A stretch of DNA of 64,000 nt, from contig NC_134276.1 of the NCBI RefSeq assembly GCF_949628215.1, positions 12,799,690 through 12,863,689 of the forward strand, in the 5' to 3' direction. The position numbers and the translations under genes are program-made. This DNA comes from Phalacrocorax aristotelis. Its lineage: Eukaryota; Chordata; Aves; Suliformes; Phalacrocoracidae. Shown piece after piece: positions 1 through 14,367 of this stretch. Under the pieces are notes generated by a model. The model made no database searches. It saw only the letters and a program-made list of their open reading frames with translations, and was not told the origin of the DNA. Each line of letters starts with the position of its first letter. Positions within the stretch are counted from its first letter, which is position 1.

Positions 1-2127
1 ATGGCCGTCTTCACCTCACACGGACATGAACTCTGTATGTAAGAGTATGGGGCAATCCTCCTGCTCCTTGAACAGTCCAGCCAAACCCACTACAAAGCGG
101 TGACTCTCTCCAACACACCTGAAGAAATACTAGGACAAGGAAAATCAAAACATACCCTGCAAAGGCACAGCACTATCAGTGCTAAGACAATCCAGGTACT
201 ATTTTCCTGCACTTCTGAGGCTTTCAGTGCTTAGTACCCAAAGGCTTACACTTACACAGGGGAGGGTGCTGAACCACCTTCTCCTTCCCCTTCCTGACGT
301 TGAGGTAGCTCTCCTGGGCCTTTAGTAAACCTACCTCTCTGATGAGAAGGGCATCACTGTGGTGGAGGTACAGTGAGACAATGGGCAGACACACCTTCAC
401 AGCCTGATCAGAGCACTCTGAAGTTCAACAAACACTTTAAATGTTAAGTGTTTTGCACTGCATTCCGCTTTTGTCTCAGCTATTGTGTTAGTAAAGCAAT
501 TACTATATTACCTCACCCTTAGCTCCCAGCCTTGTGTTATCATGCTGAGCAAATCTCTGAGAACATCTTTAGCAGGCTACCTGTTTATAGCTTTGCTAAA
601 GTCACGAGCTGGAGCAGTCTATGAAAGCTCATTTCTCTACTCTGAGACCATCTCTTACTTCTATGCTTGTTGCTGTAGAGCCAGAAAGCTCTTATGAAGA
701 CTTCTTTGGAGGCAGGGGGAAGAAGGTACACACTGGATAGAAACTGAAGAGAAAGAAGTATGAGAAGGATGGATGCAAAGTAGCACCCAGTTGCACGTAG
801 GAACCTGAGAGCCATGCAGTTACAGTCTGGCCGGAAGGAAGGCAGCATGTACATAAATAAAAATAATTTAATCATTTTAATGGTGTTTACTGCTTTTTAG
901 GACACACCGTACTGGTTTGCAAAACTTGGCTTTCCTGTTTTAGAACTCTCACTATCTCTTTGTACAAAAACAACTCTACAACCTGCCTCCTTGCACTCAT
1001 TCAAGGAACGCTGCCAGGCTGCCTGTTTGCTTTGCCCATTGCGGCCTGTAGGGACCGTAGTACTGGCTCCTTGCTCCATACAATGTTGGAAGTGCACCTC
1101 TGGTAGACAGTAGTGCCCCGAGAGCCTGCCGGAGAGGGTTTTGCAGTGGAGAATAACTCCTGGCTCTCTATCGCTTCATATTCTACCATAGTTTTCCTGA
1201 TTACCAGCAGTATAATGTAACAGTCATATTTCACTTAAAGAGCAATGAGATCTTGCTGTCAAAAACAGAGAGGCACTTGTAATCAGTACAAAATGCAGCA
1301 CTCGCTCAGAGTGCATACTGACCGCACATGAATGCATGCGCCAGGCTCTTGACTGGCTGCCCAGCCCATGAGAAGATGGTATTTCAAGGTGTGGTTGTTA
1401 ATCTATAAATCTTGAAATGGCTGGAGAGATGGCATCTCCCCATGCTGTCCTGCTGCAACTTTGACAAACAAGGGTACGTGAGCAAGCACTACCTTACTAC
1501 AGACACATGTGAGTCCCTGGCAGATGTTTCCCAGGGAAGAGCCAGGGCAAGTTAAGTTTGGTGCTGATGCTATCCCTTCTCTCAAACAGTCCACTTCTGG
1601 TATGTATGGGGCACTTTGTAAAGCATGCTTCTTTTTCAAGCTTCTGCATGTGCCAGGTTCCCTAACTGTTGCGATGGCTATTTCTTTTTCTGCAGGTTTT
1701 GATTACAAATTGCTAAAAAATAAGGAAAAGAAAATGGCGGGGTTTTTATTTTATGTCAGGTAGCGAGAAACCCAGTTGAGTAATTCCAAATATACTGGCA
1801 TATCCAGAATAAGTCCATGGTAATTAATACTTGAGTTGAAGTTGGGCATTTCCTTATCAGTCATGCCTTTTTATCTTTATTATCCATGATAATACTGATA
1901 TCCTCCTACATAGCAGGATTTGTCTGACAGTGCTCTTATGGGTTTTGTAACAATAAGGTATTATACGGGACTTAAAAAAAGAAGTTGGATCCTAATCTCA
2001 GAACCACAGATGAACTTTTCTCTGGGCTTTGCTTTGACATTACAGTGCAGGTCGCAGTCTGGCCCCAGCATCGTTTCTGCAACTAAATCAGCCTATAGGT
2101 GTTTCTTCATTGATCAGAGGAAAAAAT
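1..2127. other. Intergenic, nothing firm
   Basis: No recognisable gene or repeat. The first 110 bp read on the minus strand have a good splice acceptor and open frames; this is discussed as a finding, not annotated as a gene. Confidence 0.6.
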
Positions 2128-2190
2128 GTAGGTTGGAAGGGACCCCTGGCCCCATGTCCTCCCTGAAACAGGGCTAGCTTGAGAGTCTGG
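2128..2190 (-). mobile_element. Degraded CR1 3' fragment, minus strand
   Basis: GTAGGTTGGAAGGGACCCCT followed by CCTGAAACAGGGCTAGCTTG matches the inverted CR1 end loosely; the outer tail is lost and the inner end is unclear. Confidence 0.6.
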
Positions 2191-5100
2191 ACTGTACTGT
2201 GCTCCCATGGCAGCCACTGAGATGCTTTAGGTGAACCCCAAGGAAGAGACTGCCAATGTTTAAGAGGAACCCAGGGCAAACAAAATATTGTACTGAGTTC
2301 TCTGGCCAGTGAGGAGACAGGCGAACGGGGAGGGAGCTGGGACTGGGGATAGGTCTCTGTTCATACTTCATGTATAAGTAATTTAAGATAAATGCCTGTG
2401 GCAGCACTAAAACTTTAAGCATCCAAGTGATCCAGAGCTGATATAGGCACCCCAGCATATGGACGTACATTTGTGTCTCTTCCCTGTATATGGGAGGGAC
2501 ATGTTAATGCTGAGCATCTCCAAATAAGAGTTGACACGTTGAACAGGGATTCAGGCAAGCAGCACTGCTGAGAAGTGGGGTGTCTCCGAAATCTCCCCTT
2601 TCTCCTGGGTTCAGGTTTGTTGGTGGAGCTGAGCCTTTTCATTTCCTACAGCCCTGTGAGGGCACGGAGACAGGCACCTTTCACAGCACAGGTTACGAAT
2701 CATGCCCAGGAATCAGGAGACATGAACTCTAGGCTGCCTGGAGGCTTTGAACCCACAGCTCCCACATCATATGGCACACTCTGACTGCTGGAGAGAGACA
2801 ACCCAGGGTTCTGGGGCCAGAGAGGAATTAAATAAGAGGGAACCGAAGACTGCAGATGAACCATGGACTGGAGAGAGGTAGGATTTCTCAGGAGAGGAGA
2901 GCCCAGGAACTGCTTCTTGGTATTAAAGAGCCTGTGCGTAAGCACTGCCTGGGAGCTGGACGGAGGAGAACGCTGCCTGCAGAGAGCTCTGCTGCTGGGG
3001 ACAAGCAAGCAGCTCCTCCTGACACCGTGCAGCGCTCCTGGCACACACTTCACCTTGCCCAGAGGTGGCTGGGGGTTTCTGCCCCTTGCTGCTTTCTGCT
3101 ACATACACACAGCCCTGCAGACTAGCTCTGCGTGGTATCTCTGGAACATGGTAGACTGTGTGTAGATAGTGAGGATATTTTCAGGACATTACAGTAAATA
3201 AAACCAAGTGAAACTTATCCTACCCATCAAAACCAAGTGGGTAAGCAGAAAAGGTTTATGTGGGCGCTAATAGGACAACTGTTGAGCAAGTGATGAAACA
3301 TGCTGACAGATATAGAGAACTTATCTGAGACATCTGTGATGAGAGCATGCCCATCCTAGGGCAAGCTGGGTCACCCTTCATGTTACGTTCACTTTTAATG
3401 AGCTGTTACAGGCTTTTCTTTTTTTAACAAAGACTAACAGATCAATAGGTTACCTACAGTAATGGCTTGCATCTATCTGTAATACTATCTATAATATATG
3501 TAACACATTTAACATATCCATACATGTTTATAACAGACATTAATCATCTGATAAGGCTCTATAAACTACCTGTGCACAAAGCCTTAATATAAAGCATACC
3601 GGCAAACTGTTAAAGCACAGCCTAACTTGGAGTGCCATGATCAACTTAAGTCATGTTCACACTTCTCATTGTTTCATCCATATTAGAAATCAGATTTCCA
3701 AGGCTTCAGTCCTCATGAGGCAAAAAAAGCGTCTAATTTTTTTTAAGTTTTAAAGATTATATATAAAGTCACCTTGACTTCTCTGCAGAGACTGTATCCC
3801 ATTATTCCTGAGTCTGTTTTGAATTACCTTTCTTGTACTGTAGGGAGGCTCTCACATAAAGAAAAATAGGTTTTTATAAAATAGCTATGCAATGAAATAC
3901 AGGTGCATTTATTGACATTGTTGTTGTAGCCTTGATAGTTTAAGGACTTAGACAAGACATATTCTATAGGTAGAAGCAATATTTTTTATTGGGTCAACTT
4001 CCTGGTCTTTACAACCTTTTCTGTAGTTGGAAGAGTGGATTAGTTTGCAGGCACACGAGCCTTTCTCCATGTCCCTGTCTGCACTGCTCCTCTGGGGCAG
4101 GACAGGTGCTGCCAGGTGCCCAGGTGCATGCTGCAGTCATGTCCGAGCGTGATGTGGCGCAGCATTGCTTTTCATCCACACCGGCTCAGCAGTCTCACAA
4201 GGAACTGTCTCTGTGTTTTAAAAAAGGCTGTAGCAGAATGTGCCCACCAAACTTCACCTCGACAGGCAGGCAGACAAGCTGGGAGCCGAGGGTGATGGCG
4301 AGGGACAGGGCAGTGCCCTCCCCAACATGGTACCCTCCTGCAGCTCCCAGCCAGAAGAGCAGAGCAGGGACAGGGATGGTGACTGGGGTCCATCACAGCC
4401 CAGCAATGTGTGCCCCCAGCTGCATGCTGCTACTGGAAATATGACCATGACTCCTGTTCCTGGTGCCCCAGCAGCCCTGAGAGCATTGGCCCCTCCTGGA
4501 CTGGACCTGCACAAGCTCTGCAGGCTCAGCACATGCCGGCAGGATCCAGCACAGTCCAGAGCCCAGGAAAAGGGCCTTGTGATAATGTTATTCTGCAACA
4601 TGGCAGCAGTAAGTGGTTCATCTGTATATGTGAGTTACAACACACTAACAGCAGCATTTCACTTAGGTGTATGAGAAGACATGGTCTGCAGCGGACCTTG
4701 CAAATGCTGTTCCAATTCTGGGCTTGCCATTTTTTGGCAGCAGAGAGAGGTGGGCATTTACCACCCTTGAGAGAATGGGCAAGTAAAAAATAAGTGTGAA
4801 GTGTTGCTTGAACTAACTGTGCATGTGGTGCGGTTAGAGTGGTCTTAGCCCAAACTGGGTGTTATTGCAGCGGGGAGCTGAGCACCCTCCCCAACACCCC
4901 ACACAGCAGCTCCAACCAGCATCTCCCGGCTGGGATGGAGGGGCTGTGCTGGTCACATCTTGTCCTCTGTAGGCCATGGTTGTCATCATGTGGAGATCAA
5001 AGCTGAAAAGGCTCCAAAAGCACTTCTGGTTGACAGATAAGCCATTCACAGCGAGGACTCAGGGAGACAATTGTGACTTGTATTATATGAGTGAAGAGCT

Positions 5101-8097
5101 GACTTGGTTTGAAAAAGTTTGTCAGTGGGTAACTTCCCACCATAGACTTTTGTCAGCTTGTGTAATGCTGAGTCTGATCATGCAGAGGTGCCTTGACAGG
5201 TCTGTGCAATGTTATTTTCCAACTCATTACTCAACTCTGCAGCTGAATCCATCAAACCAAAGGTGATTTTACTGCCTTTTGGATAAGCAAGTCAGTGTTT
5301 ATTCAAAAGCCAGGCTTTTCAGTACGGCTGCTATCAGCTTTTCACTGAGTCAGACTCAAAAATGAAATGTTTCTTCTCAGCAACTGAAAAGAGCAGAGTC
5401 AGTATTTCCCCTGAGGACCTAGAGCTCAGCTCCAGGAGGTTGCTTCATTATGGTATTGCAAACACCTTTCAAGGCATGCGTGTCCGTGTCCGTGTGTGCC
5501 TGTATGCCTGTATGGCCACGCACACAGAGTAAATTTTGCTTTTATCCTTCCAACACACTTGATGAACAAAATGAGTATTTAGGGAACAATACTGTACTTC
5601 TTGAAAATTTTAGCCTGGATATACAAAGCAACCAGCAAGTCAAAATACCTACCTGTTCTCACCTCTTCATTACATTAAACATTAAGGGTTCTCTTTGCCA
5701 GGCTGTCAGAAGTAACACTAATAATAATCTGCTGCCTGGTCTGAGCTGAGTGCAGGCTTTTGTTATATTAGTTTTTAAGAAACAGTTGATGATCTAAAGA
5801 GGCAAAATAGGAATGAAAGGTTCGCTGTTTTCCAGATGATCGTCTGTGGTTTAGACACATAGAAAGTGAAATCTTATCTATGCTGAAGTCAGTGATGAAG
5901 CCTCAGTAAGACTGCAGGTTTTATCCCAGTTGCTTAAACAAAACATTACAAAAACGTAAAGATCTTTAAACATACCTCCTGCAAAAAGCTTGAAGGAAAT
6001 TTGCACAGAGGCAGACACTGAACACGTTTCTCAGGTCCCACATTTGCACCTTAAACCCCTGAGTACCTTTTAGTTGTTAATTCCCAGTGCTAAAAAAAAT
6101 ATGGGGCAAAAAAAGACTGGCGGTAATATGGGGCTGAGCAGTGAAATGAAAAAATCTCAGTTGCTGGTTCTTTGATAAACTGTTCTAAGCACATGACAAA
6201 CGCCTAGTCTTTATGAAGCAAAATAGCACCTCATGCTGTGCTGTGATGAAATGTTTGCAAGCCCTGTGCTGTTCCACTGCTTTCTATACCCTTTTCTATG
6301 AAACCATTACTTTCAGAGCCCTGAGGCTGGTGCCATGTCTCTCCTGTCTCCAGATAGATGCTTGCACAGGAGTCAGTCGTTTCAGCTTCCTTGAGAGTTG
6401 ATGCAGAGTGATAGGCACTGCTGAGGCACAGTATATCTCACCCTAAGGTTGACAGCTAAAGTGAAGTGATAGCACAACAACAAGCAGGAAGAAGAACATA
6501 GATGTGACACTTTGAAATGAAAGAGAAGTAAAGGAGGGACAGGATGAGGAGGAAGAGGAAGGACTCGAGTAGCCATGACAAAATGCACAAGGCACCAACC
6601 GGACCTCTTTTAGCTCCTGTTCTTTATTCATGAAAAGAGTTATATAAACTATCTTGCACACACTTAACGAATGCTCCTTCATATAAACCAGCTGCAAATT
6701 TCTTGCCTGTGTTTGGATTATTTTTAAGGGCTGCTTTAAAGGAAGGCTGTATGTGAAAGAGGATGATTGGAAACAGTTTGACCTTTCACCAGAGTTCAGC
6801 CCCAACACAGTCTGAAAGGACTGACATTTGATGGCTGTATAATTGTTTTCAGGAGATATCATAAGACAAAACATGTCAGCAGTAAAAAAAGAGAAAAGCA
6901 GAGGTGAAGGTGCTTGCCAGCTGGACTAGGGAGAGGCAGCTGTTGGTTGCAAAACGGCTGCTTTGGGTCTGGAAATGCTTCATCTTGCCAAAATTAGAAA
7001 TAGAAGGGTGTGCAGGGAAAATAGTCTCATACTTTGGATAATAAAGTAGAAAGTACTCTCAGGTTATGATCTTCTTTAAAATGTGTTTTCTGAAACTTTA
7101 TAACCCAGGTATGCTACTTAGAAGTGGAAACGTAAAATTAAAGCTTTCTCCAAAATGATTCATTGTTGTGGATTTTTTGGTTGCATTAGCTCCAACATTG
7201 AAGCTAAGTGGTGGGGTGATACAGATAAATCCATCATAGTCCATCAAGAAGATTATTCTTTGCTTCAGATAGGCCTATTTTCAGTCAGTCTCTTTGGCTT
7301 CCCAAACATGATACTGGACTCCCGGTTTTAAGATCTGTTACAGACTGATATCCTACCTCCTGGAAGTTTCTAGTTTAATAAAGCTCCAGAGGACTCCAGC
7401 AGTTACAGCAACATTCTCAATTCTAACATCCAGATAAATCCAAAAGCCCCACTAAAAACCCAAACTGCAATTCAATCCCTGAAAAATCTTAAAAATCCAG
7501 TTCAAGTCCTACTGTAGAATGTGTCAAAGCTCCGAATAATATCCTGTTCCCAAAATTAAAACAACAAAAAAAATTATCAAGCAGGATGATTTCTTTTTTT
7601 TTGTATGGTGCTCACTGCTGGCGAAAATTTTATCAGCAAATCTGTAGTATCCTAAATTCATTTTCACCACTCAGGTCCATAGGTTTTTATTGCATATGAC
7701 ATGCTGACTCAAGATGTCTCACTGTTCAGCATAAAGCTTGCTCTGTCTTATTAGCCACTCAGCCCATAGGGAAAGCATTCAACGTGATGGACACCATGTG
7801 GCACAGAAATGTCTCCAGTGAACAGAAACATCAGGAGGTGCATTCTTCTGCTCAGAACGAGTCTTAACAACAGCTGTTCACAGTTTTGTTAGAAACTTCT
7901 TCCAGTTTGGGGCAATAATAGCACCCCTTCTCCCCATGCACACACACTGTTGTCATGTTGTTACCTGATGCTGTCTACTCAGAAGCTGAAAGTAGTGATC
8001 TTAACACAGCTCGTCTTGAAAATATATCTTTGGTGGGAGCATGTATCGAACTAAAAACAATTGACCTAGTTATTGATTTGGGGGGGGGGAGAAAAAA
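2191..8097. other. Intergenic, nothing recognised
   Basis: A GC-richer stretch at about 4,040-4,600 keeps several frames open at once, which is composition, not coding. AT-rich elsewhere (for example 3,430-3,780). Confidence 0.65.
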
Positions 8098-8166
8098 ATC
8101 TTAGAGGTCTTTTCCAACCTTAATGATTCTATTCTATTGTATTCTATTCTATTCTATTCTATTCTG
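8098..8166 (+). mobile_element. CR1 3' tail with expanded ATTCT repeat
   Basis: A CR1 end (AGGTCTTTTCCAACCTTAATG) followed by (ATTCT)n at about 8127-8166. The microsatellite probably grew from the short CR1 tail repeats. Confidence 0.8.
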
Positions 8167-10031
8167 TCTTCTTATGAGCAGATCAACCCTGGTCAACCAA
8201 ATCAAAATTTGACAGAAGTCAGAATGACTTCACATCAGGGTTATAAAAGAAAACAATACCAGAAATATGGATAATTTCTTTTGATCTTGGACAGAAAAAA
8301 ATTAAAATTTCTATGCTATGAAATCTGCATTAGAGCTTTTGAATGCCATGTATTCCAGTAGGAGACAATTCTTTTCAATAAGGTTTTAGTGAAGGCAACT
8401 CAGCCTCCACCACCATCAGCTCTTGGACTCTCTATTATCATGCTCAGTAAGGTAGCAGCAGTGAAGGCACTTTTGCTCTGCTACCTGTTACCTCGTTATA
8501 CACAAGCCAAAGTACACCTGTTGGCTCTGTCAGTGTGGACTTCAGTCAGAAATGTGCTGTTCATTTTTGTGGCTCTCTATGATATTATTAATTCTTCTGG
8601 CCTTGCATCAGTTCAGTAATATACATATGGATTTGAGATATGTGCACTGAATGTGAAAGCAATATTATTTTCACATGAAGTACAGTAGTGGGGATACTTA
8701 AACAAGAACAGTCTGCTCTAAACAGAAAACATACTGAAAGAATCATCTCTAAAACCAATGAGACAGAAAAGTGTATCTTAATATAAAGAGACATTGTTTA
8801 TAATTTGTATGGCTAAAAAGAGAATGCAGAGCAACATCTGTGTCCTCTTTGCTGATTTTGTTTTACAAATGCACTCCAGCAGCACACACCACAAAAGGGT
8901 CTTACAGAATAAGATCTGGTGCAGATTAAATAAAGAATAAACAAGCACCCTTCAATAACTGCAAGGTGTAAGGAAGGTAAACACGTAAGTTCTTCCCTGT
9001 AAGTATCCCCAAAGCTTTGTGTCATTTCAACAATGCTATTTATTGTTGATGTTCAATATGGTGTTATTTACACAGAAAAAAAAATCTCATGACATCAGAT
9101 ATATTTTACAAGGGACAGTAAAGGCTGACTTGGATCTTACTAACACCGCTTCAGAGCAGCAGTACCTCCATTTAAATGTGTGCACCTGCATGGCAGCTTT
9201 CAGGAGCTGTCCCTAGGATGGACAAGGATCAGGATGATGGCATGGGGCCACCCTGTTCAGGAAGATCAGGTAGCCTGATGGTAGGGACCCAAGCTGCTCG
9301 GTGCTGGCTGGCATCAGACTGTGCTTGATATACTAATATAGAGATAATCCTGAAGGGTCCTAGTGGAGTAGATGGGAGCTTAGCTAGTTGAGCTTCCTGA
9401 CTGTGACAGTGCTTAGCAGCAAACAGCAAGGGATTAATGTAAAATGCTGAAGGACTAGAGGTAGCCACTGCCTCGACCAGGACCTTCCCACTCCTGGCAC
9501 TCAAACCAGACATGGCCATGGCAAGAAGAGCTCAGGATTATCTTACTTTCCCAGAGCATCATAAAACAAGCAAGGTGTAAGTTTCAGATGAGGATGCACT
9601 GCCGGAAACTAGACAATCTCTCATGGCCCAGTTTTGGTGCTGAGCAGCCCCTACAGAGTCACTCACACGGGCAGCCAGTGGCAGAGCCAGTATCATACCG
9701 GGACTTCAGTTCCCCGTTGGGGTTACCCTGGCTGATCCCACTCCTTCATATTGATGGCTTGGCACATCAGCAAGGCATAGGCAGAAAGGGAAAACTCACA
9801 TGAAATGCAGTGATGGCAGTCAAGCTGCCCAGCCCCAGTATCCAATCACCTAATGCAGTCACCTACCCCACATTAAACAAAAGTTGATTCTCATGTCTGA
9901 CACCAGCCTTCAATTCAGTGCTGTGATGTTGCGTGGTTCAACAATAAAGGTAAACATGGAGCCCCACACTGTCCCCACTCCTATCCTTTTCTCCCTGTGT
10001 TATCTCCAGTTTTCATTACAGTCAGTCTTAA

Positions 10032-10102
10032 TGATTAGGGGGTTGGACTAGATGACCTTTGGAGGTCCCTTCCAACCCAAACTATTCTATGATTCCATGA
10101 TC
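10032..10102 (+). mobile_element. CR1 3' tail, plus strand
   Basis: Short: GGGGGTTGGACTAGATGACC, then GTCCCTTCCAACCCAAACT and ATTCTATGATTCCATGATC. Heavily 5'-truncated. Confidence 0.92.
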
Positions 10103-13100
10103 TTCCAAACCTGGAAGAATTACCTGCCTCTATTTTTCCCTTGTAGATCTTGCAAGGGAAGGTAGCAAACATAATTTTTTGCTCCTTTATCCCAAACCTT
10201 CAGTACAGAGGACCAGATCTCAACCACAAAGGCCAGCAGGGAAGTTGAGCACAATGTCTGTGCAAGTGTGCAAGCTCCGTGAGGACAGAAGGGAGATCTG
10301 AGCACCATGATCCTCTTTATTGGCTTCTCTTTATACTTAAGACAAGTTAGCAATGGGCTTAACTAGAAGCCAAAGAACAACTCCCTACCTCCTTCCCAAT
10401 ATCAACAAATAGCTCATGGCACTGAAGTTAAACAAAAGCTTTGCATTTGCTTTCTCTATTATTGCAGTAATCATGCTGTCACAATGCCATAGAAATGGCA
10501 GCTATCACAAACATCACAAACATCTATCACAAACATCACAAGGAGATGTCATGGCATCAGACCAGCTCCAACAGCCAGGTCTTGTGTTTTCATTCTGGGG
10601 CTCGTACTCCTTTCCCTCACCCAGCCCCATGTTTCCAACTCTTCTGCAACACTCTGCAATTTTTTGATGAAAAAAAAAATAAATTGAAGTTTTATTCTCG
10701 TGAGTGGGAAGTTTTATCAAAGAGTATTGATACACGTTTTTGTTAACTCTGAAATAGCTCCAGGCACAGTTAGACAACTTACTATGGAGAGTTGAGACTT
10801 GGGTGATATAAATTGTTCAATCACATTTGAAAAAGACAGTGGGGAGCAAAAAAATTAATCACAGGTTGGTTTGAAGTAATCTGTAAACAGTTTTGGTAGA
10901 GGGGATAGAGTTTTTTTCCCCTCAAATATTTATGAACCTAAAGATACAGATGGGTAGTGGGTGAGATTTGTAAGAGCCATGCTATGCTAATTTATATTCA
11001 CCAAGGATTTTGTTTGGAATTTTCTATAGCAGAATTGGAAAGCATTAGAACCTTCCCCTCCAATCATCCCGCTCTCCCTTGGACAAATATCTATTAATTT
11101 CATTGAAAACCTGATATAACATCAGTATTGCCCAAAGAAAGGGCTTAGGAGCAGTGGTTTAGCTAAAATGAGCAGACTGCTCTGATCTAATGTAATGAAT
11201 ATTTGATGGGATGGGCTTGAAATCTTACCAGTTTTCATTTACAAGAAAGCTTTGCAGCCACATCAGCATGTGTTTCATGCAGTAGAACAAATAATTTTAA
11301 CTTTTTTTTTTCAGGGGCCAATAACATGAGTTTTCAAAGACACCGGGTTTTTTATTATTAAAATGCCTTTCTCTTATTTCATTTATTCTGCTTTTGCTAG
11401 CCACATGGTTAAAGTTAGGAAAACAAACAGCAGATACTTTCCAGTGAGGAGTGTTTACATTAGGTCTATCTTATCTGTGCAAAGAATAATCTATGAACTC
11501 TCTCTGGCCTTTTGGATAAGCAAATGTAAACCTCATTTCCCTTTATTGCCCACTCCATGTCATAACTAGCCTTTGCAAAGGTCTTCACAGAGGTTATTCA
11601 GTCCAGGCTGACTCCTGGGGATTTCCTTTAATGAGTAAAAGGATCATTGTATGCATTATTGAGTCGTAACATTGAGGCTGTGATGGTCTAAGGATAAAGC
11701 AGAGGAGTTTGTAGGGAGAGGTTTCAGCTTGTATTAGACTAATCGATACAGCTGGAAAAAGAAGCCTTTCAAGCATGAGTCCTGTCTTGCATCTCTGAAG
11801 GTAAACTGATATGCTCCACAAGTTCATGCATGCAACCACACAGTCCCATCTCTTTCTTGTGAGCATTTGTACAAGTCCTCTATAAGATAATCCAACTTGG
11901 TAAACTAGTAGAGGATTAAACAGCAAAAACCAGTGGATTTTTTGGGGTGAGTCAACAAGGTTATTTGGACCCTTGGAGGGTCACACTCAGTGCCATAGGT
12001 GCCAGAAGCAAGGGAGAAGAAGAAATGGAGAGCCAGGCTGCCCTTTCTGGTGACCATAAGATGTATTATTGGAGCAGTTGTCTCAGCTCATGATGGTTTG
12101 GAGAGTTCAAAGGGCTTCTTTAACTCTGCTCACATAAAATGCTCCAAAAACCAGCAATCAGCCTAACTATCATAAGGGTACACTTAAGCTTTCAGTAGCA
12201 ATCAAGAGGAGGACAATGCTGTGAAGGGCTTTCATTAGAGGGCTCTGCAGCACTTCCCTGAGCCTTTGCTCTTTCTGACAGGTAGGCACTGAGACTGTGA
12301 CTTTCTCAAAGCACTCACATAGCTGCTGCCACCACTAGGTTGAGTAAGATTCCGTGTTACTAATCATGCCCTTATCTCTATGAAGACACAGAAGATGAAA
12401 AACCCTGAGCAATGTATGCTTTAAGACCTCTCCCCCAGCATACTGAAGTTATTGAAATTGCTTGTGGTGATTTCAGTGAGATTTGGATCTTGTCTCACAC
12501 AACTTGACAATTTAAAGAATGCTGAGGAATCTTATAGAGAACAGGGGATTTAAAAGGCAAGGTAAAGCTACCGAGTCTGAGCTGCAGGGTAACACATGGC
12601 AAAGGGCTTTATCTATATATGTTGTCGTATGAATCTTCATTGGAGTAATTAGATAATTTCTTTTAAGGAGATATATAATTCTGATGCAAAACTACAAGGC
12701 TGAGGAATCTGCCATACTTCTTCATATTCCGTTAGTGACCCATACTAAAAAAAATTGCAATACATTTTTGCTTGAATTTGTGCAGACTAGTAATGTATGT
12801 TTCGACAAAGCCAGTTAATAACCATGTGCTTTTAAGAAGAAATATGTTTGAAGGAAAGATTAAATGATGAGCTGAGAGACTTAGAGGCCATGTGTAGTTC
12901 TAAAGGCTCCTGGTTTTTTCATTCCATAAAACCCCACCGTATTTTATGGTCTTCCACATGAATGCAATATGTGCATGAGCTGACTGGACTGAAGCTGCTG
13001 ACTGGGTTATGAACAAGAAATGCCTCACCCTTATCTCATTTTTTGGCTGCTTTCACCTGCTGCAAGCTTCATGGTGGTTCCTTTGAAATTTACTCTTTTC

Positions 13101-14367
13101 CAGTGACTCACCTGGAAATTGTGGGTTTTCATGCCTTAGTGTTACGTTATGAAAGAGAGAAAACTAAAGATGCTTCACCATTCTCTCATTCAAGTAGATT
13201 TACACAGTTACTATCAGCAGTCAAGACTGGCTTTTGGTAAAGGCATGACTCCAGGGCTTTACCTTCAACTTTCTCCTTCAAAAATCTTCCAGAGAAATCT
13301 CTTCCCTAGGAAACCTTTTTTTTTGATCACCCAGCTTTTCCATGTGAATATTGTACTGCAGAGATTGTGCAAGGCATGGAAGGATGCTGTCTTCCTGGGC
13401 AAGCAGAAGACACTGAGGAGTTCAGGAATAAGTGGCAACAGCCTGAGTTTCTTTCGTAGCCTGTGAATGAATAAGCCACACAGCTGGTTACTGAGCTCAG
13501 CCCTGTGTGACACCCCTTGCATCAATGTAATCACACTCAGACCTGACAGCCCCATTGATCACGTATGCTGTGTGCTCCCCCACTGCAAACTGTAGGACAC
13601 TTCTAACGAACTTCAGTCCTAGCAGATCAAAAGCTTCCACTATAATGGCCATAGGGAGGCAGCAGGAGAAATGAATGGTGTGATCAATATGCTATGTCCA
13701 TCCAAAAGCAGGGGTTTGTGACATAATAATCAGGCCAGGCCTACAAAGTGAGCCATGCCCCATGATATAGAGGAAGGCAACTCTTCTCCACCTAGTCATT
13801 GCCAATCTGAGGCAAGACAAAATCCCTGATCCCAAATCATAATATTGGAAAATTACCTAAATGAGCAAAGCCATGCATCTGAGATACAGCAAAATACCTG
13901 CACTGAAACTCTGCACCAAACCATCACCCATCTCCAGGGGAGGAAAACCCCGCTCCCTACTCTTCCTGCAGTCAAATTTTGTTATAGGGGAGTGAACATA
14001 TTCTCCTTGATCCTGCAAATGATAAAGCAGAGGGTGTATATGAATTGTTGGGACTTGAGAATACACTGCTGATCAAATCAAAGGTTGGACAAAGAGTGGA
14101 CATGCCTGTGAAGACAACACTTACTTTCTTCACTCGGTGCTAATGGGCACTTAATGTCAATAAAGTTTTTCTCAAGGTTTGAGCAATTGGGCCATGAAAG
14201 TCAGATTTCTATCATCTTCAGTGGGCTTTTTTAATCTCTTGACCTTATGCTTCCTGCCACCACAAAGCTATGCTCATGAGCACAGACATTTTTTCTCCCA
14301 AGACACTTTTTTTGGAAGAAAACTCATGTGTTTCTCATGATAAGGGTTCCACCTTGGGGAAGTACAG
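10103..14367. other. Intergenic, nothing recognised
   Basis: Single-copy AT-rich DNA with one short tandem repeat at 10,504; no exon-like open frame with splice sites that I trust. Confidence 0.65.
10504..10541 (+). repeat. ATCACAAAC short tandem repeat
   Basis: ATCACAAAC units arranged as two near-identical 18-22-bp blocks. Confidence 0.85.

Noticed and set aside
3989-4793. Overlapping frames of 115-151 codons in a GC-richer patch
   Set aside because: Three or more frames are open together, there is no splice context, and the translations are Ser/Pro/Cys-rich with no recognisable motif.
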